Shown here: positions 32,795-38,586 of the stretch, one piece after another | How positions within the stretch are numbered: the first letter of the stretch is position 1 | Layout: every line of letters starts with the position of its first letter | From: Oscillospiraceae bacterium | Lineage (GTDB): Bacteria; Bacillota; Clostridia; Oscillospirales; Ruminococcaceae | Assembly (NCBI GenBank): GCA_021199335.1 | Contig: JAJQIG010000042.1 | Coordinates: 1 to 38,586 of the forward strand | Reading direction: 5' to 3' | DNA: 38,586 nt | Position numbers and translations under genes: made by a program | Notes under the pieces: generated by a model | Told to the model about the DNA's origin: nothing | Database searches by the model: none | The model's input: the letters and a program-made list of their open reading frames with translations, nothing else

Positions 32795-32890
32795 GATAAA
32801 TTGAAAAACTGCTTTTAAGCAGCTGCCGCCGTTTATGAGATAAATTCAAAAAATGATTTTTAGCAGCAGGCACAGCAGAGAAGATAAATT
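32795..32890 (+). repeat. Three GATAAATT repeats at 44-bp intervals
   Basis: GATAAATT begins at 32795, 32839 and 32883, exactly 44 bp apart. The first two copies share about 25 of 30 bases (for example GATAAATTxAAAAAxTG). The third runs into the relaxase ribosome site. Confidence 0.6.
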
Positions 32891-32919
32891 TGCAAAACGA
32901 GCGAAAGGAGATGTGTATT

Positions 32920-34638
32920 ATGAGTGAGAAAAATACAAACGGGCTGTCGGTTTCGTTTCGGGTGGATAGTGGTTATCTCGACCACAACAACCGAGTTATC
33001 ACCGCTCACAATGTTGATGTTTCACGGACGGGCGACAACATTACATATACAAAAATCGACTTGCGGGATTTCTATCAGCAGGTCTTTGGCGAGGCGATTA
33101 TGGAATACAATCTGAAGCAAGACCGCCCAGACCGAGAAATTCACGATTACTACGAGCAAGTCAAAAAATCGAAAAAAGTTAAATTGTTCTATGAGGTGGT
33201 TGTGCAGTTCGGCGATTTGCACGACTGCGGAGTTGGCTCGGATAATTGGCAAACGGCGCAGACAATGCTTGATGAGTATATGAGAGAATTTGAACGGCGC
33301 AACCCTAACCTTAAAGTGTTCAACGCTGTAATGCACCTTGACGAGAGTACGCCGCACCTTCATATTGACTTCGTTCCCGTGGCTCACAAGGGACAGCGAG
33401 GGCTTTCGTTAAAGAACTCAATGAGTGGTGCGCTTCGGGAACAGGGGTTTTCCTCGTCAAACAAAATGCAGAACGAGTGGACGGCTTGGTCTGAAAGTGA
33501 GCGTTCGGTTATGGAGCAGATTTTGCTGAAACACAGTTTACGGCGAGAGGATAAAAACGTTCATCGTCCGCATTTATCCGTTGATGATTACAAGAGGGCT
33601 GCACAGGAAGCGGAGAGTATCAGAAAAATCAACGCCCACATTAACGAATTGAAAAAGAAGCCCGCCGAGGAACTGACTACGGAAGAATCCACCTTAATCA
33701 ACAATCAGAACGACGTTATGCGTGAAAAGGTTACAGAGTTAAGGCAGCAGTTTGAGGATATGAGCAAGAAAGTCGGAGCGGACTTTGTTCCTGTGAACAT
33801 TTATAGCCCCGACAAACTGCAATACATAGCGGACGGGTTGGCTCGTGCGAAAATACCTTGCGTTGCCGAAAGCAACACGCTTTACGTTCCCGATTACGCT
33901 TTGAAAACTGCACAGGCGATTGCGTCCCACTACAAGCCTGACGAGAAAGCGCCTACGATTCGTGAGATGATTAAGCTGGACATAGACAGGTTGGTGTATA
34001 GAACGGAAACCCTTGACGATTTGCTGTTACGGTTGCAGGAGCGTGGATATGATGTCAAGTATGGTAAATACATATCTGTGAAACACCCAAACGCAGAGCG
34101 TTTTGTTCGGTTGAAAAACCTCGGTGACGAGTATCTTCCGAAAAACCTTGAACAGCGCATAGCTGAAAGGGATATGTTCACCGACTGCGTAAGGGAAAAG
34201 TTTAAATCCGCCACTATCCTTGAAAAGCGGTTTCATATCACCATTCTCAATATCACGACCGCCGTCAAGCAGTTTCGCCTTGAACCGAAGAAAACGGATA
34301 AACGGCGGTACTATTTCTTCCAAAACGACGCTCGGATAAACTACCTCTCGGAACAGCTTGCCACAATCGGCGAGTTTGGGTTGACCTCTCGCGACAGTAT
34401 TTTCGCAAAGGCGCAGGAGTTACAGCACACCATTCATCAAATGCGCTCACAGGGCGAGAAACCCGAAGAACAGGAAAAGGCTCTGAAACGCATTAACACG
34501 CTGATTAAAGCGTATGAAGAGATTGTTGAGGGCAACTATATCGACAATCTCATAAAGGCACAGCAGGAAGAAAAACAGACTGCGGAGCAGAATGCAAATG
34601 CACACAAAAACGCACCGAAAAAAGTACAGAAAAGATAA
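32920..34638 (+). CDS. MobV-family relaxase
   Basis: This 572-aa relaxase should nick oriT and lead single-strand transfer using a helper conjugation system. The metal-binding motif is HLDESTPHLHIDFVPV (His139, His146, His148). The N-terminal motif HNNRVITAH places His22 at the position of the catalytic His22 of pMV158 MobM, by memory-based alignment. The C-terminal part is helical and charged. The ATG follows GAAAGGAG; a TTG 30 nt upstream was rejected. Confidence 0.88.
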   Translation: MSEKNTNGLSVSFRVDSGYLDHNNRVITAHNVDVSRTGDNITYTKIDLRDFYQQVFGEAIMEYNLKQDRPDREIHDYYEQVKKSKKVKLFYEVVVQFGDLHDCGVGSDNWQTAQTMLDEYMREFERRNPNLKVFNAVMHLDESTPHLHIDFVPVAHKGQRGLSLKNSMSGALREQGFSSSNKMQNEWTAWSESERSVMEQILLKHSLRREDKNVHRPHLSVDDYKRAAQEAESIRKINAHINELKKKPAEELTTEESTLINNQNDVMREKVTELRQQFEDMSKKVGADFVPVNIYSPDKLQYIADGLARAKIPCVAESNTLYVPDYALKTAQAIASHYKPDEKAPTIREMIKLDIDRLVYRTETLDDLLLRLQERGYDVKYGKYISVKHPNAERFVRLKNLGDEYLPKNLEQRIAERDMFTDCVREKFKSATILEKRFHITILNITTAVKQFRLEPKKTDKRRYYFFQNDARINYLSEQLATIGEFGLTSRDSIFAKAQELQHTIHQMRSQGEKPEEQEKALKRINTLIKAYEEIVEGNYIDNLIKAQQEEKQTAEQNANAHKNAPKKVQKR

Positions 34639-34646
34639 CATACCTC

Positions 34647-34676
34647 TTGACAAATCACACTTTAAAGTGGTAAAAT
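34647..34676 (+). promoter_or_regulatory. Integrase promoter with internal palindrome
   Basis: A perfect TTGACA (34647-34652), an 18-nt spacer and TAAAAT (34671-34676). The spacer contains the perfect palindrome CACTTTAAAGTG (34658-34669), ideally placed for a repressor. The same motif recurs in the TnpV-like promoter. Confidence 0.75.
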
Positions 34677-34729
34677 AGAGTTGCAGAGAGTATGTCATAA
34701 ATCTACAATATCGGAAGGAGCGATATTTT

Positions 34730-35914
34730 ATGGCAACAATCAGAAAGCGTGGCGGCACATATCAGATACGGGTGTCGCTGGGTTACGATAAAAACGGTAA
34801 TCACAAGGAACAGGCGATGACGTGGCGACCCGACGAGGGTATGTCGGAGCGGCAGATTCAAAAGGAGCTGAACCGACAAGCGGTGATGTTTGAGGAAGCC
34901 TGTATGCACGGTTACAAGGCGAAAGCGGTCAAGTTTGAGGAGCTGGCGGAGGAATGGTTTGCGGACTACGCACGGCTTAATCTTCGCAGTACGACTTATG
35001 AGCGTATGCGACAGCTTACCCACCGCATTTATCCGGCAATCGGCCATTTGCGTATTGATAAGATTTCACCCCGACAGCTGCAAGGCTTTGTAAACTCCCT
35101 TGCCAAAGAGGGAGCGAACGAGAAAACAGGTAAGCCGCTTGCACCGAAAACGATACGGCACAACCTCTCTTTTATCTCCGATGTTTTTTCTTATGCAGTA
35201 AAAATGGGTGTTGTTTCGGAAAATCCCTGCACCAAAGTCACTATACCAAAGGGTGAGGTCAAGGAAAAGCAGATTTACTCGCAGGAGGAGCTGGAGCTGC
35301 TTCTGAACAAGCTCATTGACGAGCCGACAAAGTACCGTGCGTTCTTCTACTTGATTTCCTACACGGGCTTGCGGCGCTCGGAAATGCTTGGCTTGGAGTG
35401 GAAGGATATTGATTTTGAGCATAATGTCATTTCCGTTCGCAGGACGAGCAACTACACGGCGGAGCGAGGAACTTACACCGATACCACCAAAACAAAGCGT
35501 TCGCAGAGGTCGCTGAAAATCTCGCCTTTTATTATGAACATTCTGAAACAGCTTAAAGAGGAACAGGACGAGGAAGCGCTGCGGTTGGGCAGTAAGTGGG
35601 TTGACACAGACCGTCTGTTCACAAAATGGAACGGCGAGGAAATGAACAATCAGACGCCCTACGGCTGGCTCAAGGAATTCTGCGAGAAAAACGACCTGCC
35701 GTTCTATGGTTTGCACAGTTTTCGACATTTTGCGGCTTCGGCTCTGATTTCGGCGGGGCTTGATGTTACGACTGTTTCGGGAGCGTTAGGACATAGCTGT
35801 CAGACTACGACTTTAAATGTATATTGTCATCAGTTCCAGAACGCACAGGCGAGAGTGGCAGAGGCTATGGACGGAGCGTTCGGGTTCCTGAACGAGCGCA
35901 GGAAAGAAGCGTGA
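34730..35914 (+). CDS. int: Tyrosine integrase (Tn916/phage type)
   Basis: This 394-aa recombinase has an N-terminal arm-binding domain (MATIRKRGGTYQIRVSLGYDKNGNHKE), a core-binding domain (about 65-165) and a catalytic domain with Arg215 (TGLRRSEMLGLEW), His329 and Arg332 (LHSFRHFAAS), His355 (LGHS) and the nucleophile Tyr365 (TLNVYCH). It should integrate and excise the element at tRNA-Glu. The ATG follows AAGGAG. It is the last gene before the right att, the usual place for a tRNA-targeting integrase. Confidence 0.95.
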   Translation: MATIRKRGGTYQIRVSLGYDKNGNHKEQAMTWRPDEGMSERQIQKELNRQAVMFEEACMHGYKAKAVKFEELAEEWFADYARLNLRSTTYERMRQLTHRIYPAIGHLRIDKISPRQLQGFVNSLAKEGANEKTGKPLAPKTIRHNLSFISDVFSYAVKMGVVSENPCTKVTIPKGEVKEKQIYSQEELELLLNKLIDEPTKYRAFFYLISYTGLRRSEMLGLEWKDIDFEHNVISVRRTSNYTAERGTYTDTTKTKRSQRSLKISPFIMNILKQLKEEQDEEALRLGSKWVDTDRLFTKWNGEEMNNQTPYGWLKEFCEKNDLPFYGLHSFRHFAASALISAGLDVTTVSGALGHSCQTTTLNVYCHQFQNAQARVAEAMDGAFGFLNERRKEA

Positions 35915-35940
35915 GCCTTGTCCGAGAGAAAATTATGAAA

Positions 35941-35961
35941 TAGCGGACAAATAGCGGACAA
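35941..35961 (+). repeat. Integrase arm-type repeat, right
   Basis: This is the same 21 bp (two TAGCGGACAA units) as at 23222-23242. An inverted core TTGTCCG lies just before it at 35918-35924. Confidence 0.75.
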
Positions 35962-35974
35962 GCCGAAATTGCGG

Positions 35975-36000
35975 CAAAAAGAAAAGCCCACAAAAGGCTT
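35975..36000 (-). terminator. Replacement terminator for tRNA-Glu
   Basis: On the minus strand AAGCC (36000-35996) pairs with GGGCTT (35989-35984), followed by TTCTTTTT. It lies about 28 nt past the tRNA 3' end, inside the element. Confidence 0.65.
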
Positions 36001-36027
36001 CATTAAGCCAAATGTGAGCTATGCTTA

Positions 36028-36050
36028 TGGTGACCCGTACGGGAATTGAA
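36028..36050. repeat. attR: 3' end of tRNA-Glu
   Basis: Exact 23-bp partner of 23082-23104. It forms the 3' end of the intact tRNA-Glu gene. Confidence 0.93.
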
Positions 36051-36102
36051 CCCATGATTCCACCGTGAAAGGGTGGCGTCTTAACCCCTTGACCAACGGG
36101 CC
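36028..36102 (-). tRNA. tRNA-Glu (UUC)
   Basis: 75 nt including the encoded CCA. The acceptor stem is GGCCCGT/ACGGGTC, the anticodon loop CTTTCAC gives anticodon TTC, and the T arm is GGGTTCAATTCCC. Its last 23 bases are the attachment site of the element; the duplicate at the far end keeps a copy of this 3' end. Confidence 0.95.
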
Positions 36103-36105
36103 ATT

Positions 36106-36182
36106 TGGTAGCGGCAGTGAGACTTGAACTTACGACCTACCGGGTATGAACCGGTTGCTCTAGCCAGCTGAGCTATGCCGCC
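36106..36182 (-). tRNA. tRNA-Met (CAU), elongator type
   Basis: 77 nt including CCA. The anticodon loop TTCATAC gives CAT. The acceptor GGCGGCA and the D arm TAGCTCAGCTGGCTAGAGC match elongator tRNA-Met rather than initiator. It lies 3 nt upstream of tRNA-Glu in one transcript. An Ile2 identity after lysidine modification cannot be excluded by eye. Confidence 0.9.
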
Positions 36183-36237
36183 ATTAATACGTCAATGGGA
36201 GCGGCTGACTTCAAACCCCGTTCCATGCGACTGTATT

Positions 36238-36266
36238 ATTATATCACACAGCAATCGTTTTGTCAA
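36238..36266 (-). promoter_or_regulatory. tRNA operon promoter
   Basis: On the minus strand: perfect TTGACA (36266-36261), a 17-nt spacer and perfect TATAAT (36243-36238). This is a full consensus, as expected for a tRNA operon. The rest of the gap up to 36426 is A/T-rich with nothing recognised. Confidence 0.92.
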
Positions 36267-36426
36267 GCATTTTGAATTATTTCCTGTTAATTTGTTTGAA
36301 ATTTACAACACTGTTCCCTATAATTTTATGCCACATTGTTTATTATTCACATAAAAATAAGACTTATCCGTGGAATAATTTCTATAGAGCTAATTTTGCC
36401 GAATAACATCCGTATTGTCGGGGATT

Positions 36427-37908
36427 TCAGCAATTTACACTGTAGCCGAGTCTGCCCGCCATTTTTTCCGCATCCTTGAGATTAAGTCCCCTTATTCTGT
36501 GTGACTTAACTCTTTCGCTCCTGATATAAAAAACAAGGTCGCAGGAATCGTTCATCTTTTGGAACGGAGTTTGCTTGATTTCAACCGCAGTAATTTTATC
36601 CCTTTGTACTATTATATAATGGAATTTAAACAGATGGCAATATCTTATCGCAACCGTCCCCTCTCCCCTATTAATATTGCCAACGCCATCGTCACTCATG
36701 CCGATTCCGTTGGTGTAAAACGCCTCAAGCCTTACTATAAGCCAATGAACCGAAACTATCTCCCCCATTATTGCAAGGAAAAATATTACGCTGTACCACC
36801 CGGGAAGAAGCATTATTCCCGCAAATGCCGCTATTATAATAAGGAAAATTACCGCCGCAGCGGGCCCGATAAAGCGCATTATATAATTCCACCTCGGGCA
36901 AATTTCCATCCTGCTCGGCTCATATTCGGGCAGGAACATTTTCATTACCCCCGCAACGCTCTTTTTGTCGGTGATAGGCACAAAAACAGGAATTTCGTTC
37001 TTCTGCTTTCCATACCCCGTGCAGCTTACATGAACCGACATTGCGCTGAAAATTTTCATAAGCAAATTCTGCTGTAAATCAACATAATTGATTTTTTTGC
37101 TGTTAATAAAATACTCCCACTTGGTAAAAAAGCCGTTTTCAACGGAAATGCTTTCTCCGCATTTTTGAATTTTAAAGTTTATATGCCTAAGATAATTCGC
37201 AATAAATGAATAAAGCCAACCTCCGCCGATAACGATTATTACAGCAACGGTAAAGGGGGTTATTCCGCCTATTATCCTCTCCGCAGCCTTAGTAACATCA
37301 TTCACCGCCGTAATAAATCTTTCTTCAAGCTCCTCGCCGATAAGTCTTCCGCCTTGAATAAGCAATGTTCCGAAGTAAATAAGGCTTGATAAAGTGGAAG
37401 AAAATACAAATGAAAAGAACAATAGCTTTCCCTTTGAGGCTTTATAAATGAGCTTTGCTCCTAAATTTCTGTTTGGCATTTTATCGCATATTTGTTTATA
37501 ATCATTTAATTTCAGAACAACCTTAACATCCGAATCCGATGCCTTGTTCATAACCGATTGCGTGTCCGTGTCAATAAAAATTGTTACTGCCTTAATGGGT
37601 CGTAAAATAAAAGTATGCTTCGCAGTTAAGGATGTCATTGCGGAGTAGGGAACAAAGAATTCCCGATTAACAAAAAAGCCTATGTGGAACATTAACCCGT
37701 TTTCCTCCGCTTCAAAGGCGACGTTCCACCACCTGAAAAATGCCGCGCCAAGAATTATAAGAACTACAAGAATGTCAAGATAGGCGCCGCTCAGCCAGCT
37801 GTAAAAATCAAATTTAAGCGCAAAAAGACCTCTCAAAAGAGGAATCAGCAGCAACCAAAAGTTCTTTGAGGTGTATCGTATTAAAGCAATCGGATGCTGT
37901 CTTTTCAT
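36427..37908 (-). CDS. Membrane protein with bacterial PH domains (YdbT-like)
   Basis: This 493-aa protein has paired hydrophobic spans near the N-terminus (FWLLLIPLLRGLFAL, LDILVVLIILGAAFF), in the middle (about 165-190 and 210-235) and near 350-385. Between them lie beta-rich stretches (for example NGLMFHIGFFVNREFFVPYSAMTSL and YINSKKINYVDLQQNLLMKIF) typical of bPH_2 domains, giving three PH-like units as in YdbT. The cellular role is poorly known; homologues have been linked to resistance to membrane-active peptides. Its start overlaps the upstream gene by 4 nt (ATGA). Confidence 0.8.
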   Translation of the reverse strand: MKRQHPIALIRYTSKNFWLLLIPLLRGLFALKFDFYSWLSGAYLDILVVLIILGAAFFRWWNVAFEAEENGLMFHIGFFVNREFFVPYSAMTSLTAKHTFILRPIKAVTIFIDTDTQSVMNKASDSDVKVVLKLNDYKQICDKMPNRNLGAKLIYKASKGKLLFFSFVFSSTLSSLIYFGTLLIQGGRLIGEELEERFITAVNDVTKAAERIIGGITPFTVAVIIVIGGGWLYSFIANYLRHINFKIQKCGESISVENGFFTKWEYFINSKKINYVDLQQNLLMKIFSAMSVHVSCTGYGKQKNEIPVFVPITDKKSVAGVMKMFLPEYEPSRMEICPRWNYIMRFIGPAAAVIFLIIIAAFAGIMLLPGWYSVIFFLAIMGEIVSVHWLIVRLEAFYTNGIGMSDDGVGNINRGEGTVAIRYCHLFKFHYIIVQRDKITAVEIKQTPFQKMNDSCDLVFYIRSERVKSHRIRGLNLKDAEKMAGRLGYSVNC

Positions 37909-38429
37909 GTTTGTTCACCCTCTTGACCCTGTTCGGGCTTCTCGGACTTCTTCATATTTTTCTCGATAAGTCTCGCTATTTCCTCGGCATCGGATTGTGA
38001 AAGAAATGTGAACGCCATTCTTCCTCCATGCGCATTAAAAACAAGGAAATTGAACCCTGAAAGCCTTGCAAGCGGGGCGGAAATAAGGGTTATATACTGA
38101 ATTGCCGACAGCTTCATATAATGCGTTGATTTGAAAAGCACACCCGAAACGGAAATCAAATCCGTATCGGTTACATAGTATTTTATTGAACTATACCATA
38201 AGGGTAAAAATATCAAAATATACAAAATGTATATAACAGCAGCCACTATCATAACCGACCAAATGACTATTTCCGTTACAGTTTTTTTCTGAACGGCAAA
38301 ATAATCGGGAAACATCAATTCAAGTCTATACAATAAGTATCTTAACCCTATTGCTATTACAACAAGTAATACAAAAGTTATTATTCTCAGTAAATTTAAG
38401 CTATTTCTATCCGCATAGTATTTTTTCAT
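37905..38429 (-). CDS. Membrane protein with one bacterial PH domain (YdbS-like)
   Basis: This 174-aa protein has two hydrophobic spans (LLRIITFVLLVVIAIGLRYLL and IVIWSVMIVAAVIYILYILIFLPLWY) followed by a bPH_2 unit (YYVTDTDLISVSGVLFKSTHYMKLSAIQYITLISAPLARLSGFNFLVF). The C-terminus is a charged tail. It forms a YdbS-YdbT-type pair with the next gene, sharing a 4-nt overlap, so the two probably act as one complex. Confidence 0.82.
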   Translation of the reverse strand: MKKYYADRNSLNLLRIITFVLLVVIAIGLRYLLYRLELMFPDYFAVQKKTVTEIVIWSVMIVAAVIYILYILIFLPLWYSSIKYYVTDTDLISVSGVLFKSTHYMKLSAIQYITLISAPLARLSGFNFLVFNAHGGRMAFTFLSQSDAEEIARLIEKNMKKSEKPEQGQEGEQT

Positions 38430-38504
38430 TAATAAAGCCTCTAATTCTTATTTAAACTGCAAACTCATATAATTTTATTAATCGCTTTTCCGTCCTATTA
38501 AATA

Positions 38505-38534
38505 AGTATAACACATTGCTCTTGATAATGTCAA
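38505..38534 (-). promoter_or_regulatory. Promoter of the PH-domain pair
   Basis: On the minus strand: TTGACA (38534-38529), an 18-nt spacer and TATACT (38510-38505), 76 nt before the start codon. Confidence 0.75.
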
Positions 38535-38556
38535 TATAACAATGCTGCCGATGTCC

Positions 38557-38576
38557 CCCGCCTCTTAGGCGGCGGG
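38557..38576. other. GC-rich hairpin at the window edge
   Basis: CCGCCT/AGGCGG (38558-38563, 38567-38572) with a 3-nt loop is followed by CGGG. It may be a terminator for an upstream gene or the end of an insertion sequence; too little is visible to decide. Confidence 0.3.
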
Positions 38577-38586
38577 TTCCATCTTC

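Larger units (their letters stand above)
23082..36050. mobile_element. Integrative mobilizable element in tRNA-Glu(UUC)
   Basis: The element is bounded by a 23-bp exact direct repeat (23082-23104 and 36028-36050, core TGGTGACCCGTACGGG), which is the 3' end of tRNA-Glu. It encodes a tyrosine integrase next to the intact tRNA, an excisionase-like HTH protein, a MobV relaxase with an oriT-like region, a replication-initiator-like protein, a TnpV-like protein, an XRE regulator and a DUF6076-like protein. No type IV secretion genes are present, so transfer would need a helper. Cargo is a restriction-modification/GHKL-TIR operon with visibly more A+T-rich sequence than the chromosome on either side. 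Size is about 13 kb. Confidence 0.88.

Noticed and set aside
32795-32890. CRISPR array
   Set aside because: The 44-bp spaced repeats share only a short core, diverge quickly, number three and have no cas genes nearby.
36795-36812. Noc-binding site around CCCGGGAA
   Set aside because: Only 9 of 14 positions match ATTTCCCGGGAAAT, and it lies inside the coding sequence of the YdbT-like gene.

Overview
The window looks like a chromosomal segment from a low-to-mid GC clostridial Firmicute, probably Oscillospirales/Ruminococcaceae-like. The basis is the gene order rpmH-rnpA-yidD-yidC-jag-mnmE-(GNAT)-mnmG-rsmG-noc-parA-parB, the Gram-positive style AGGAGG ribosome sites, and housekeeping proteins that read as clostridial. 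The lineage is inferred by eye; no database was searched.

Region 1 (1-10040) is metabolic and surface genes. It holds the tail of an acidic protein, a 43-aa membrane peptide, a polysaccharide flippase, a GH36 alpha-galactosidase, two tandem secreted transglutaminase-like proteins, phosphopentomutase (deoB) and, convergently, ptsH-ptsI. HPr carries Arg instead of the regulatory Ser46.

Region 2 (10349-22923) is the origin-proximal cluster: ribosomal protein L34, RNase P protein, membrane insertion (yidD, yidC, jag), tRNA U34 modification (mnmE, mnmG), rsmG, Noc, ParA, ParB, three parS-like sites, then convergent serS. dnaA is not in its usual place beside rpmH; ptsHI is there instead.

Region 3 (23082-36050) is a mobile element of about 13 kb inserted in the 3' end of tRNA-Glu(UUC). 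A 23-bp direct repeat marks its ends, and each end also carries a tandem pair of 11-bp units that are probably integrase arm sites. It encodes a TnpV-like protein, an XRE regulator, a SLOG-like protein, a DUF6076-like zinc protein, an excisionase-like HTH protein, a replication-initiator-like protein, a MobV relaxase with a structured oriT-like region, and a tyrosine integrase. No conjugation machinery is seen, so it is best called an integrative mobilizable element. Its cargo is a three-gene minus-strand operon: (a) a HaeIII-type methyltransferase fused to its HaeIII-type endonuclease in one chain, (b) a second cytosine-5 methyltransferase, and (c) a GHKL (MutL/MORC/Hsp90-like) ATPase with a C-terminal TIR-like domain, overlapping (b) by 8 nt. 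Genes (b) and (c) are the best candidate for an undescribed defence module.

Region 4 (36028-38586) has tRNA-Glu and tRNA-Met under one consensus promoter, then a YdbS/YdbT-like pair of membrane PH-domain proteins. The insertion lies between tRNA-Glu and what looks like its original terminator, now about 13 kb away at 23039-23074; the element supplies a replacement terminator.
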